From Amblyomma americanum (Eukaryota > Arthropoda > Arachnida > Ixodida > Ixodidae), in NCBI RefSeq assembly GCF_052857255.1, contig NW_027526486.1, positions 2,542,001 to 2,606,000 of the forward strand: a DNA stretch of 64,000 nucleotides, in the 5' to 3' direction. The notes beneath the pieces were generated by a model. The model was not told the origin of the DNA. It saw nothing but the letters and a program-made list of their open reading frames with translations, and did not search any database. The translations under genes were made by a program, and so were the position numbers. This document shows, one piece after another, positions 45,823 to 60,705 of the stretch (the stretch's first letter is position 1; every line of letters starts with the position of its first letter).

Positions 45823-48800
45823 TCGATCTAAAACAATGTAACCCGTTGTTTTAAGCCGGAATACAAGTTTTCGCGCAGTTCTGAGAGAAAAAGTTTACAC
45901 CTTTCTCTCGTCTACTCTTCGACGACTTGTAAAATCGATGCTCGTGAATCTTGCTAGTTTTAATCTAAAACGATGTATCCCGTTGTTTTGAACCGGAATA
46001 CAAGTTTTCACGCCGTTCTGAGAGAAAAAGTTTACACCTTTCTTTCGTTTACTATTCGACGACTTGTAAAATCGATGCTCGTGAATCTTGCTAGTTTAAA
46101 TCTAAAACGATGTATCCCGTTGTTTTGAACCGGAATACAAGTTTTCACGCCGTTCTGAGAAAAAGTTTACACCTTTCTTTCGTTTATTATTCGACGACTT
46201 GTAAAATCGATGCTCGTGAATCATGCTAGTTTCGATCTAAAACGATGTATCCCGTTGTTTTGAGCCGGAATACAAGTTTTCGCGCAGTTCTGAGAGAAAA
46301 AGTTTACACCTTTCTCTCGTCTACTCTTCGACGACTTGTAAAATCGATGCTCGTGAATCTTGCTAGTTTCAATCTAAAACGATGTATCCCGTTGTTTTGA
46401 GCCGGAATACAAGTTTTCGCGGAGTTCTGAGAGAAAAAGTTTACACCTTTCTCTCGTGTACTCTTCGACTTGTAAAATCGATGCTCGTGAATCTTGCTAG
46501 TTTCAATCTAAAACAATGTATCCCGTTGTTTTGAGCCGGAATACAAGTTTTCGCGCAGTTCTGAGAGAAAACGTTTACACATTTCTCTCGTCTACTGTTC
46601 GACGACTTGTAATATCGATGCTCGTGAATCTTGCTAGTTTCGATCTAAAACGATGTGTCCCGTTGTTTTGAGCCGGAATACAAGTTTTCGCGCAGTTCTG
46701 AGAGAAAAAGTTTACACCTTTCTCTCGTCTACTCTTCGACGACGTGTAAAAGCAATGCTCGTGAATCTTGCTGGTTTTGATCTAAAACGATGTATCCCGT
46801 TGTTTTGAGCCGGAATACAAGATTTTCGCGCAGTTCTGAGAGAAAAAGTTTACACCTTTCTCTCGTCTACTCTTCGAGGACTTGTAAAATCGATGCTCGT
46901 GAATCTAGCTAGTTTTGATCTAAAACGATGTATCCCGTTTTTTTTTTAGCCGGAATACAAGTTTTCGCGCAGTTCTGAGAGAAAAAGTTTACACCTTTCT
47001 CTCGTCTACTATTCGACGACTTGTAAAATCGATGCTCGTGAATCTTGCTAGTTTCGACCTAAAACGATGTATCCCTTTGTTTTGAGCCGGAATACAAGTT
47101 TTCGCGCAGTTCTGAGAGAAAAAGTTTACACCTTTCTCTCGTGTACTCTTCGACGACTTGTAAAATCCATGCTCGTTAATCATGCTAGTTTCGATCTAAA
47201 ACGATGTATCCCGTTGTTTTGAGTCGGAATACAAGTTTTCGCGCAGTTCTGAGAGGAAAAGTTTACACCTTTCTCTCGTCTACTCTTCGAAGACTTGTAA
47301 AATCGATGCTCGTGAATCTTGCTAGTTTCAGTCTAAAACGATGTATCCCGTTGTTTTGAGCCGGAATACAAGTTTTCGCGCAGTTCTGAGAGAAAAAGTT
47401 TACACCTTTCTCTCGTGTATCTTCGACGACTTGTAAAATCGATGCTCGTGAATCTTGCTAGTTTCGATCTAAAACGACGTATCCCGTTGGTTTGAGCCGG
47501 AATACAAGTTTTCGCGCTGTTCTGAGAGAAAAAGTTTACACCTTTCTCTCGTCTACTCTTCGAGGACTTGTAAAATCGATGCTCGTGAATCTTGCTAGTT
47601 TCGACCTAAAACGATGTATCCCTTTGTTTTGAGCCGGAATACAAGTTTTCGCGCAGTTCTGAGAGAAAAAGTTTACACCTTTCTCTCGTCTACTCTTCGA
47701 AGACTTGTAAAATCGATGCTCGTGAATCTTGCTAGTTTCGATCTAAAACGATGAATCCCGTTGTTTTAAGCCGGAATACAAGTTTTCACGCAGTTCTGAG
47801 AGGAAAAGTTTACACCTTTCTCTCGTGTACTCTTCGACGACATGTAAAATCGATGCTCGTGAATCTTGCTAGTTTCGATCTAAAACGATGAATCCCGTTG
47901 TTTTGAGCCGGAATACAAGTTTTCGCGCAGTTCTGAGAGAAAAAGTTTACACCTTTCTCTCGTCTACTCTTCGAGGACTTGTAAAATCGATGCTCGTGAA
48001 TCTAGCTAGTTTTGATCTAAAACGATGTATCCAGTTTTTTTAGCCGGAATACAAGTTTTCGCGCAGTTCTGAGAGAAAAAGTTTACACCTTTCTCTCGTC
48101 TACTATTCGACGACTTGTAAAATCGATGCTCGTGAATCTTGCTAGTTTCGACCTAAAACGACGTATCCCGTTGTTTTGAGCCGGAATACAAGTTTTCGCG
48201 CTGTTCTGAGAGAAAAAGTTTACACCTTTCTCTCGTCTACTCTTCGACGACTTGTAAAATCGATGCTCGTGAATCTTGCTAGTTTCGATCTAAAACGATG
48301 AATCCCGTTGTTTTGAGCCGGAATACAAGTTTTCACGCAGTTCTGAGAGGAAAAGTTTACACCTTTCTCTCGTGTACTCTTCGACGACTTGTAAAATCGA
48401 TGCTCTTGAATCTTGCGTGTTTCGATCTAAAACGATGTATCCCGTTGTTTTGAGCCGGAATACAAGTTTTCGCGCAGTTCTGAGAGAAAACGTTTACATC
48501 TTTCTCTCGTCTACTCTTCGAGGACTTGTAAAATCGATGCTCGTGAATCTTGCTAGTTTCGATCTAAAACGATGAATCCCGTTGTTTTGAGCCGGAATAC
48601 AGTTTTCGCGCAGTTCTGAGAGAAAAAGTTTACACCTTTCTCTCGTCTACTCTTCGGCGACTTGTAAAATCGATGCTCGTGAATCTTGCTAGTTTCGATC
48701 TAAAACGATGTATCCTGTTTTTTTGAGCCGGAATACAAGTTTTCGCGCAGTTCTGAGAGAAAACGTTTACACCTTTCTCTCGTCTCCTCTTCGACGACTT

Positions 48801-49534
48801 GTAAAATCGATGCTCGTGAATCTTGCTAGTTTCGATCTAAAACGATGTATCCCGTTTTTTTGAGCCGGTATACAAGTTTTCGCGCAGTTCTGAGAGAAAA
48901 CGTTTACACATTTCTCTCGTGTACTCTTCGACGACTTGTAAAATCGATGCTCTTGAATCTTGCGTGTTTCGATCTAAAACGATGTATCCCGTTGTTTTGA
49001 GCCGGAATACAAGTTTTCGCGCAGTTCTGAGAGAAAACGTTTACATCTTTCTCTCGTCTACTCTTCGAGGACTTGTAAAATCGATTCTCGTGAATCTAGC
49101 TAGTTTTGATCTAAAACGATGTATCCCGTTTTTTTGAGCCGGAATACAAGTTTTCGCGCTGTTCTGAGAGAAAAAGTTTACACCTTTCTCTCGTCTACTC
49201 TTCGACGACTTGTAAAATCGATGCTCGTGAATCTTGCTAGTTTCAATCTAAAACGATGTATCCCGTTGTTTTGAGCCGGAATACAAGTTTTCGCGCCGTT
49301 CTGAGAGAAAAAGTTTACAACTTTCTCTCGTGTATCTTCGACGACTTGTAAAATCGATGCTCGTGAATCTTGCTAGTTTCGATCTAAAACGATGAATCCC
49401 GTTGTTTTGAGCCGGAATACAAGTTTTCGCGCAGTTCTGAGAGAAAAAGTTTACACCTTTTTTCTCGTCTACTCTTCGAGGACTTGTAAAATCGATGCTC
49501 GTGAATCTAGCTAGTTTTGATCTAAAACGATGTA

Positions 49535-51151
49535 TCCCGTTGTTTTGAACCGGAATACAAGTTTTCACGCCGTTCTGAGAGAAAAAGTTTACACCTTTCT
49601 TTCGTTTACTATTCGACGACTTGTAAAATCGATGCTCGTGAATCTTGCTAGTTTAAATCTAAAACGATGTATCCCGTTGTTTTGAACCGGAATACAAGTT
49701 TTCACGCCGTTCTGAGAAAAAGTTTACACCTTTCTTTCGTTTATTATTCGACGACTTGTAAAATCGATGCTCGTGAATCTTGCTAGTTTCGAGCTAAAAC
49801 GATGTATCCAGTTGTTTTGAGCCGGAATACAAGTTTTCGCGCAGTTCTGAGAGAAAACGTTTACACCTTTCTCTCGTCTACTATTCGACGACTTGTAAAA
49901 TCGATGCTCGTGAATCATGCTAGTTTCGATCTAAAACGATGTATCCCGTTGTTTTGAGCCGGAATACAAGTTTTCGCGCAGTTCTGAGAGAAAAAGTTTA
50001 CACCTTTCTCTCGTCTACTCTTCGACGACTTGTAAAATCGATGCTCGTGAATCTTGCTAGTTTCAATCTAAAACGATGTATCCAGTTGTTTTGAGCCGGA
50101 ATACAAGTTTTCGCGGAGTTCTGAGAGAAAAAGTTTACACCTTTCTCTCGTGTACTCTTCGACTTGTAAAATCGATGCTCGTGAATCTTGCTAGTTTCAA
50201 TCTAAAACAATGTATCCCGTTGTTTTGAGCCGGAATACAAGTTTTCGCGCAGTTCTGAGAGAAAACGTTTACACATTTCTCTCGTCTACTGTTCGACGAC
50301 TTGTAATATCGATGCTCGTGAATCTTGCTAGTTTCGATTTAAAACGATGTGTCCCGTTGTTTTGAGCCGGAATACAAGTTTTCGCGCAGTTCTGAGAGAA
50401 AAAGTTTACACCTTTCTCTCGTCTACTCTTCGACGACGTGTAAAAGCAATGCTCGTGAATCTTGCTGGTTTTGATCTAAAACGATGTATCCCGTTGTTTT
50501 GAGCCGGAATACAAGATTTTCGCGCAGTTCTGAGAGAAAAAGTTTACACCTTTCTCTCGTCTACTCTTCGAGGACTTGTAAAATCGATGCTCGTGAATCT
50601 AGCTAGTTTTGATCTAAAACGATGTATCCCGTTTTTTTTTTAGCCGGAATACAAGTTTTCGCGCAGTTCTGAGAGAAAAAGTTTACACCTTTCTCTCGTC
50701 TACTATTCGACGACTTGTAAAATCGATGCTCGTGAATCTTGCTAGTTTCGACCTAAAACGATGTATCCCTTTGTTTTGAGCCGGAATACAAGTTTTCGCG
50801 CAGTTCTGAGAGAAAAAGTTTACACCTTTCTCTCGTGTACTCTTCGACGACTTGTAAAATCCATGCTCGTTAATCATGCTAGTTTCGATCTAAAACGATG
50901 TATCCCGTTGTTTTGAGTCGGAATACAAGTTTTCGCGCAGTTCTGAGAGGAAAAGTTTACACCTTTCTCTCGTCTACTCTTCGAAGACTTGTAAAATCGA
51001 TGCTCGTGAATCTTGCTAGTTTCAGTCTAAAACGATGTATCCCGTTGTTTTGAACCGGAATACAAGTTTTCACGCCGTTCTGAGAGAAAAAGTTTACACC
51101 TTTCTTTCGTTTACTATTCGACGACTTGTAAAATCGATGCTCGTAAATCTT
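49535..51151 (+). repeat. Higher-order block H, copy 2
   Basis: Partner of 44104-45720. It differs by a few bases, for example CAGTTCTGAG here against CAGATCTGAG near 44411. Confidence 0.82.
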
Positions 51152-51711
51152 GCTAGTTTAAATCTAAAACGATGTATCCCGTTGTTTTGAACCGGAATAC
51201 AAGTTTTCACGCCGTTCTGAGAAAAAGTTTACACCTTTCTTTCGTTTACTATTCGACGACTTGTAAAATCGATGCTCGTGAATCTTGCTAGTTTCGAGCT
51301 AAAACGATGTATCCCGTTGTTTTGAGCCGGAATACAAGTTTTCGCGCAGTTCTGAGAGAAAACGTTTACACCTTTCTCTCGTGTACTCTTCGACGACTTG
51401 TAAAATCGATGCTTGTGAATCATGCTAGTTTCGATCTAAAACGATGTATCCAGTTGTTTTGAGCCGGAATACAAGTTTTCACGCCATTCTGAGAGAAAAA
51501 GTTTACACCTTTCTTTCGTTTACTATTCGACGACTTGTAAAATCGATGCTCGTGAATCTTGCTAGTTTCGATCTAAAACGATGAATCCCGTTGTTTTGAG
51601 CCGGAATACAAGTTTTCGCGCAGTTCTGAGAGAAAACGTTTGCACCTTTCTCTCGTCTACTCTTCGAAGACTTGTGAAATCGATGCTCGTGAATCTTGCT
51701 AGTTTCGATCT

Positions 51712-51799
51712 GTGCTTCCATGTCTGACTTCCGTCCTGTTTTTAGCGCTGTTCCTACACCATGCAATACCAACTAGCCCGTCAACTCGCTCTCGTATAC
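51712..51799 (+). repeat. 88-bp insert, copy 15
   Basis: Private GACTTCCGTCC. The left flank is CTTGTGAAATCG, another recombined carrier monomer. Confidence 0.9.
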
Positions 51800-54700
51800 T
51801 CGATCTAAAACAATGTAACCCGTTGTTTTAAGCCGGAATACAAGTTTTCGCGCAGTTCTGAGAGAAAAAGTTTACACCTTTCTCTCGTCTACTCTTCGAC
51901 GACTTGTAAAATCGATGCTCGTGAATCTTGCTAGTTTTAATCTAAAACGATGTATCCCGTTGTTTTGAACCGGAATACAAGTTTTCACGCCGTTCTGAGA
52001 GAAAAAGTTTACACCTTTCTTTCGTTTACTATTCGACGACTTGTAAAATCGATGCTCGTGAATCTTGCTAGTTTAAATCTAAAACGATGTATCCCGTTGT
52101 TTTGAACCGGAATACAAGTTTTCACGCCGTTCTGAGAAAAAGTTTACACCTTTCTTTCGTTTATTATTCGACGACTTGTAAAATCGATGCTCGTGAATCT
52201 TGCTAGTTTCGAGCTAAAACGATGTATCCAGTTGTTTTGAGCCGGAATACAAGTTTTCGCGCAGTTCTGAGAGAAAACGTTTACACCTTTCTCTCGTCTA
52301 CTATTCGAAGACTTGTAAAATCGATGCTCGTGAATCATGCTAGTTTCGATCTAAAACGATGTATCCCGTTGTTTTGAGCCGGAATACAAGTTTTCGCGCA
52401 GTTCTGAGAGAAAAAGTTTACACCTTTCTCTCGTCTACTCTTCGACGACTTGTAAAATCGATGCTCGTGAATCTTGCTAGTTTCAATCTAAAACGATGTA
52501 TCCCGTTGTTTTGAGCCGGAATACAAGTTTTCGCGGAGTTCTGAGAGAAAAAGTTTACACCTTTCTCTCGTGTACTCTTCGACTTGTAAAATCGATGCTC
52601 GTGAATCTTGCTAGTTTCAATCTAAAACAATGTATCCCGTTGTTTTGAGCCGGAATACAAGTTTTCGCGCAGTTCTGAGAGAAAACGTTTACACATTTCT
52701 CTCGTCTACTGTTCGACGACTTGTAATATCGATGCTCGTGAATCTTGCTAGTTTCGATCTAAAACGATGTGTCCCGTTGTTTTGAGCCGGAATACAAGTT
52801 TTCGCGCAGTTCTGAGAGAAAAAGTTTACACCTTTCTCTCGTCTACTCTTCGACGACGTGTAAAAGCAATGCTCGTGAATCTTGCTGGTTTTGATCTAAA
52901 ACGATGTATCCCGTTGTTTTGAGCCGGAATACAAGATTTTCGCGCAGTTCTGAGAGAAAAAGTTTACACCTTTCTCTCGTCTACTCTTCGAGGACTTGTA
53001 AAATCGATGCTCGTGAATCTAGCTAGTTTTGATCTAAAACGATGTATCCCTTTGTTTTGAGCCGGAATACAAGTTTTCGCGCAGTTCTGAGAGAAAAAGT
53101 TTACACCTTTCTCTCGTGTACTCTTCGACGACTTGTAAAATCCATGCTCGTTAATCATGCTAGTTTCGATCTAAAACGATGTATCCCGTTGTTTTGAGTC
53201 GGAATACAAGTTTTCGCGCAGTTCTGAGAGGAAAAGTTTACACCTTTCTCTCGTCTACTCTTCGAAGACTTGTAAAATCGATGCTCGTGAATCTTGCTAG
53301 TTTCAGTCTAAAACGATGTATCCCGTTGTTTTGAGCCGGAATACAAGTTTTCGCGCAGTTCTGAGAGAAAAAGTTTACACCTTTCTCTCGTGTATCTTCG
53401 ACGACTTGTAAAATCGATGCTCGTGAATCTTGCTAGTTTCGATCTAAAACGACGTATCCCGTTGGTTTGAGCCGGAATACAAGTTTTCGCGCTGTTCTGA
53501 GAGAAAAAGTTTACACCTTTCTCTCGTCTACTCTTCGAGGACTTGTAAAATCGATGCTCGTGAATCTTGCTAGTTTCGACCTAAAACGATGTATCCCTTT
53601 GTTTTGAGCCGGAATACAAGTTTTCGCGCAGTTCTGAGAGAAAAAGTTTACACCTTTCTCTCGTCTACTCTTCGAAGACTTGTAAAATCGATGCTCGTGA
53701 ATCTTGCTAGTTTCGATCTAAAACGATGAATCCCGTTGTTTTAAGCCGGAATACAGTTTTCACGCAGTTCTGAGAGGAAAAGTTTACACCTTTCTCTCGT
53801 GTACTCTTCGACGACATGTAAAATCGATGCTCGTGAATCTTGCTAGTTTCGATCTAAAACGATGAATCCCGTTGTTTTGAGCCGGAATACAAGTTTTCGC
53901 GCAGTTCTGAGAGAAAAAGTTTACACCTTTCTCTCGTCTACTCTTCGAGGACTTGTAAAATCGATGCTCGTGAATCTAGCTAGTTTTGATCTAAAACGAT
54001 GTATCCAGTTTTTTTTAGCCGGAATACAAGTTTTCGCGCAGTTCTGAGAGAAAAAGTTTACACCTTTCTCTCGTCTACTATTCGACGACTTGTAAAATCG
54101 ATGCTCGTGAATCTTGCTAGTTTCGACCTAAAACGACGTATCCCGTTGTTTTGAGCCGGAATACAAGTTTTCGCGCTGTTCTGAGAGAAAAAGTTTACAC
54201 CTTTCTCTCGTCTACTCTTCGACGACTTGTAAAATCGATGCTCGTGAATCTTGCTAGTTTCGATCTAAAACGATGAATCCCGTTGTTTTGAGCCGGAATA
54301 CAAGTTTTCACGCAGTTCTGAGAGGAAAAGTTTACACCTTTCTCTCGTGTACTCTTCGACGACTTGTAAAATCGATGCTCTTGAATCTTGCGTGTTTCGA
54401 TCTAAAACGATGTATCCCGTTCTTTTGAGCCGGAATACAAGTTTTCGCGCAGTTCTGAGAGAAAACGTTTACATCTTTCTCTCGTCTACTCTTCGAGGAC
54501 TTGTAAAATCGATGCTCGTGAATCTTGCTAGTTTCGATCTAAAACGATGTATCCCGTTTTTTTGAGCCGGAATACAAGTTTTCGCGCAGTTCTGAGAGAA
54601 AACGTTTACACCTTTCTCTCGTCTCCTCTTCGACGACTTGTAAAATCGATGCTCGTGAATCTTGCTAGTTTCAATCTAAAACGATGTATCCCGTTGTTTT

Positions 54701-55677
54701 GAGCCGGAATACAAGTTTTCGCGCCGTTCTGAGAGAAAAAGTTTACAACTTTCTCTCGTGTATCTTCGACGACTTGTAAAATCGATGCTCGTGAATCTTG
54801 CTAGTTTCGATCTAAAACGATGAATCCCGTTGTTTTGAGCCGGAATACAAGTTTTCGCGCAGTTCTGAGAGAAAAAGTTTACACCTTTTTTCTCGTCTAC
54901 TCTTCGAGGACTTGTAAAATCGATGCTCGTGAATCTAGCTAGTTTTGATCTAAAACAATGTATCCCGTTTTTTTAGCCGGAATACAAGTTTTCGCGCAGT
55001 TCTGAGAGAAAAAGTTTACACCTTTCTCTCGTCTACTATTCGACGACTTGTAAAATCGATGCTCGTGAATCTTGCTAGTTTCGACCTAAAACGATGTATC
55101 CCTTTGTTTTGAGCCGGAATACAAGTTTTCGCGCAGTTCTGAGAGAAAAAGTTTACACCTTTCTCTCGTGTACTCTTCGACGACTTGTAAAATCCATGCT
55201 CGGTAATCATGCTAGTTTCGATCTAAAACGATGTATCCCGTTGTTTTGAGCCGGAATACAAGTTTTCGCGCAGTTCTGAGAGAAAAAGTTTACACCTTTC
55301 TCTCGTCTACTCTTCGAAGACTTGTAAAATCGATGCTCGTGAATCTTGCTAGTTTCAATCTAAAACGATGTATCCCGTTGTTTTGAGCCGGAATACAAGT
55401 TTTCGCGCAGTTCTGAGAGAAAAAAGTTTACACCTTTCTCTCGTGTATCTTCGACGACTTGTAAAATCGATGCTCGTGAATCTTGCTAGTTTCGATCTAA
55501 AACGACGTATACCGTTGTTTTGAGCCGGAATACAAGTTTTCGCGCTGTTCTGAGAGAAAAAGTTTACACCTTTCTCTCGTCTACTCTTCGACGACTTGTA
55601 AAATCGATGCTCGTGAATCTTGCTAGTTTCGATCTAAAACGATGAATCCCGTTGTTTTGAGCCGGAATACAAGTTTT

Positions 55678-57180
55678 CACGCAGTTCTGAGAGGAAAAGC
55701 TTACACCTTTCTCTCGTGTCATCTTCGACGACATGTAAAATCGATGCTCGTGAATCTTGCTAGTTTCGATCTAAAACGATGAATCCCGTTGTTTTGAGCC
55801 GGAATACAAGTTTTGGCGCAGTTCTGAGAGAAAAAGTTTACACCTTTCTCTCGTCTACTCTTCGACGACTTGTAAAATCGATGCTCGTGAATCTTGCTAG
55901 TTTCGATCTAAAACGATGTATCCCGTTTTTTTGAGCCGGAATACAAGTTTTCGCGCAGTTCTGAGAGAAAACGTTTACACCTTTCTCTCGTCTCCTCTTC
56001 GACGACTTGTAAAATCGATGCTCGTGAATCTTGCTAGTTTCGATCTAAAACGATGTATCCCGTTTTTTTTGAGCCGGTATACAAGTTTTCGCGCAGTTCT
56101 GAGAGAAAACGTTGACACATTTCTCTCGTGTACTCTTCGACGACTTGTAAAATCGATGCTCTTGAATCTTGCGTGTTTCGATCTAAAACGATGTATCCCG
56201 TTGTTTTGAGCCGGAATACATGTTTTCGCGCAGTTCTGAGAGAAAACGTTTACACCTTTCTCTCGTCTACTCTTCGACGACTTGTAAAATCGATGCTCGT
56301 GAATCTTGCTAGTTTCGATCTAAAACGATGTGTCCCGTTGTTCTGAGCCGGAATACAAGTTTTCGCGCAGTTCTGAGAGAAAAAGTTTACACCTTTCTCT
56401 CGTGCACTCTTCGACGACTTGTAAAATCGATGCTCGTGAATCTTGCTAGTTTCGATCTAAAACGATGAATCCCGTTGTTTTGAGCCGGAATACAAGTTTT
56501 CGCGCAGTTCTGAGAGAAAAAGTTTACAACTTTCTCTCGTGTATCTTCGACGACTTGTAAAATCGATGCTCGTGAATCTTGCTAGTTTCGATCTAAAACG
56601 ATGAATCCCGTTGTTTTGAGCCGGAATACAAGTTTTCGCGCAGTTCTGAGAGAAAAAGTTTACACCTTTTTTCTCGTCTACTCTTCGAGGACTTGTAAAA
56701 TCGATGCTCGTGAATCTATCTAGTTTTGATCTAAAACGATGTATCCCGTTTTATTTTAGCCGGAATACAAGTTTTCGCGCAGTTCTGAGAGAAAAAGTTT
56801 ACACCTTTCTCTCGTCTACTATTCGACGACTTGTAAAATCGATGCTCGTGAATCTTGCTAGTTTCGACCTAAAACGACGTATCCCTTTGTTTTGAGCCGG
56901 AATACAAGTTTTCGCGCAGTTCTGAGAGAAAAAGTTTACACCTTTCTCTCGTGTACTCTTCGACGACTTGTAAAATCCATGCTCGTTAATCATGCTAGTT
57001 TCGATCTAAAACGATGTATCCCATTGTTTTGAGCCGGAATACAAGTTTTCGCGCAGTTCTGAGAGGAAAAGTTTACACCTTTCTCTCGTCTACTCTTCGA
57101 AGACTTGTAAAATCGATGCTCGTGAATCTTGCTAGTTTCAGTCTAAAACGATGTATCCCGTTGTTTGAGCCGGAATACAA
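55678..57180 (+). repeat. Higher-order block E, distant copy
   Basis: This corresponds to 29383-30885 at offset 26295, including GGAATACATG and CCGTTTTATTTTAGCC. Beyond it the offset grows by 273 bp (two monomers). Confidence 0.82.
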
Positions 57181-59519
57181 GTTTTCGCGCAGTTCTGAGA
57201 GAAAAAGTTTACACCTTTCTCTCGTGTATCTTCGACGACTTGTAAAATCGATGCTCGTGAATCTTGCGAGTTTCGATCTAAAACGACGTATCCCGTTGTT
57301 TTGAGCCGGAATACAAGTTTTCGCGCTGTTCTGAGAGAAAACGTTTACACATTTCTCTCGTCTACTCTTCGACGACTTGTAAAATCGATGCTCGTGAATC
57401 TTGCTAGTTTCAATCTAAAACGATGTATCCCGTTGTTTTGAGCCGGAATACAAGTTTTCGCGCAGTTCTGAGAGAAAAAGTTTACAACATTCTCTCGTGT
57501 ATCTTCGACTTGTAAAATCGATGCTCGTGAATCTTGCTAGTTTCGATCTAAAACGATGAATCCCGTTGTTTTGAGCCGGAATACAAGTTTTCACGCAGTT
57601 CTGAGAGGAAAAGTTTACACCTTTCTCTCGTGTACTCTTCGACGACATGTAAAATCGATGCTCGTGAATCTTGCTAGTTTCGATCTAAAACGATGAATCC
57701 CGTTGTTTTGAGCCGGAATACAAGTTTTCGCGCAGTTCTGAGAGAAAAAGTTTACACCTTTCTCTCGTCTACTCTTCGAGGACTTGTAAAATCGATGCTC
57801 GTGAATCTAGCTAGTTTTGATCTAAAACGATGTATCCCGTTGTTTTGAGCCGGAATACAAGTTTTCGCGCCGTTCTGAGAGAAAAAGTTTACAACTTTCT
57901 CTCGTGTATCTTCGACGACTTGTAAAATCGATGCTCGTGAATCTTGCTAGTTTCGATCTAAAACGATGAATCCCGTTGTTTTGAGCCGGAATACAAGTTT
58001 TCGCGCAGTTCTGAGAGAAAAAGTTTACACCTTTTTTCTCGTCTACTCTTCGAGGACTTGTAAAATCGATGCTCGTGAATCTAGCTAGTTTTGATCTAAA
58101 ACGATGTATCCCGTTTTTTTTAGCCGGAATACAAGTTTTCGCGCAGTTCTGAGAGAAAAAGTTTACACCTTTCTCTCGTCTACTATTCGACGACTTGTAA
58201 AATCGATGCTCGTGAATCTTGCTAGTTTCGACCTAAAACGATGTATCCCTTTGTTTTGAGCCGGAATACAAGTTTTCGCGCAGTTCTGAGAGAAAAAGTT
58301 TACACCTTTCTCTCGTGTACTCTTCGACGACTTGTAAAATCCATGCTCGGTAATCATGCTAGTTTCGATCTAAAACGATGTATCCCGTTGTTTTGAGCCG
58401 GAATACAAGTTTTCGCGCAGTTCTGAGAGAAAAAGTTTACACCTTTCTCTCGTCTACTCTTCGAAGACTTGTAAAATCGATGCTCGTGAATCTTGCTAGT
58501 TTCAATCTAAAACGATGTATCCCGTTGTTTTGAGCCGGAATACAAGTTTTCGCGCAGTTCTGAGAGAAAAAGTTTACACCTTTCTCTCGTGTATCTTCGA
58601 CGACTTGTAAAATCGATGCTCGTGAATCTTGCTAGTTTCGATCTAAAACGACGTATCCCGTTGTTTTGAGCCGGAATACAAGTTTTCGCGCTGTTCTGAG
58701 AGAAAAAGTTTACACCTTTCTCTCGTCTACTCTTCGACGACTTGTAAAATCGATGCTCGTTAATCTTGCTAGTTTCGATCTAAAACGATGAATCCCGTTG
58801 TTTTGAGCCGGAATACAAGTTTTCACGCAGTTCTGAGAGGAAAAGTTTACACCTTTCTCTCGTGTCATCTTCGACGACATGTAAAATCGATGCTCGTGAA
58901 TCTTGCTAGTTTCGATCTAAAACGATGAATCCCGTTGTTTTGAGCCGGAATACAAGTTTTCGCGCAGTTCTGAGAGAAAAAGTTTACACCTTTCTCTCGT
59001 CTACTCTTCGACGACTTGTAAAATCGATGCTCGTGAATCTTGCTAGTTTCGATCTAAAACGATGTATCCCGTTTTTTTGAGCCGGAATACAAGTTTTCGC
59101 GCAGTTCTGAGAGAAAACGTTTACACCTTTCTCTCGTCTCCTCTTCGACGACTTGTAAAATCGATGCTCGTGAATCTTGCTAGTTTCGATCTAAAACGAT
59201 GTATCCCGTTTTTTTGAGCCGGTATACAAGTTTTCGCGCAGTTCTGAGAGAAAACGTTGACACATTTCTCTCGTGTACTCTTCGACGACTCTTAAAATCG
59301 ATGCTCTTGAATCTTGCGTGTTTCGATCTAAAACGATGTATCCCGTTGTTTTGAGCCGGAATACATGTTTTCGCGCAGTTCTGAGAGAAAACGTTTACAC
59401 CTTTCTCTCGTCTACTCTTCGACGACTTGTAAAATCGATGCTCGTGAATCTTGCTAGTTTCGATCTAAAACGATGTGTCCCGTTGTTTTGAGCCGGAATA
59501 CAAGTTTTGGCGCAGTTCT

Positions 59520-60705
59520 GAGAGAAAAAGTTTACACCTTTCTCTCGTGTACTCTTCGACTTGTAAAATCGATGCTCGTGAATCTTGCTAGTTTCAATCT
59601 AAAACAATGTATCCCGTTGTTTTGAGCCGGAATACAAGTTTTCGCGCAGTTCTGAGAGAAAAAGTTTGCACCTTTCTCTCGTCTACTCTTCGAAGACTGG
59701 TGAAATCGATGGTCGTGAATGTTGATAGATTCGATTTAAAACGATGTATCCCGTTGTATTGAGCCGGAATACAAGTTTTCGCGCAGTTCTGAGAGAAAAC
59801 GTTTACACATTTCTCTCGTCTACTGTTCGACGACTTGTAATATCCATGCTCGTGAATCTTGCTAGTTTCGATCTGTGCTTCCATGTCTGACTTCTGTCCT
59901 GTTTTTAGCGCTGTTCCTACACCATGCAATACCAACTAGCCCGTCAACTCGCTCTCGTATACTCGATCTAAAACAATGTAACCCGTTGTTTTAAGCCGGA
60001 ATACAAGTTTTCGCGCAGTTCTGAGAGAAAAAGTTTACACCTTTCTCTCGTCTACTCTTCGACGACTTGTAAAATCGATGCTCGTGAATCTTGCTAGTTT
60101 TAATCTAAAACAATGTATCCCGTTGTTTTGAACCGGAATACAAGTTTTCACGCCGTTCTGAGAGAAAAAGTTTACACCTTTCTTTCGTTTACTATTCGAC
60201 GACTTGTAAAATCGATGCTCGTGAATCTTGCTAGTTTAAATCTAAAACGATGTATCTCGTTGTTTTGAACCGGAATACAAGTTTTCACGCCGTTCTGGGA
60301 AAAAGTTTACACCTTTCTTTCGTTTACTATTCGACGACTTGTAAAATCGATGCTCGTGAATCTTGCTAGTTTCGAGCTAAAACGATGTATCCCGTTGTTT
60401 TGAGCCGGAATACAAGTTTTCGCGCAGTTCTGAGAGAAAACGTTTACACCTTTCTCTCGTGTACTCTTCGACGACTTGTAAAATCGATGCTCGTAAATCA
60501 GGCTAGTTTCGATCTAAAACGATGTATCCAGTTGTTTTGAGCCGGAATACAAGTTTTCGCGCAGTTCTGAGAGAAAAAGTTTACACCTTTCTCTCGTCTA
60601 CTCTTCGACGACTTGTAAAATCGATGCTCGTGAATCTTGCTAGTTTCAATCTAAAACGATGTATCCCGTTGTTTTGAGCCGGAATACAAGATTTCGCGGA
60701 GTTCT
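59520..60705 (+). repeat. 1186-bp higher-order unit, copy 1
   Basis: This unit of eight monomers plus one insert is tandemly repeated at 60706-61891 and begins a third time. The inserts at 59875, 61061 and 62247 are exactly 1186 bp apart. The same spacing separates the inserts at 38919 and 40105. Confidence 0.85.
59875..59962 (+). repeat. 88-bp insert, copy 16
   Basis: CCTG, CTACACC; equivalent of copy 7 at offset 20956. Confidence 0.9.
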
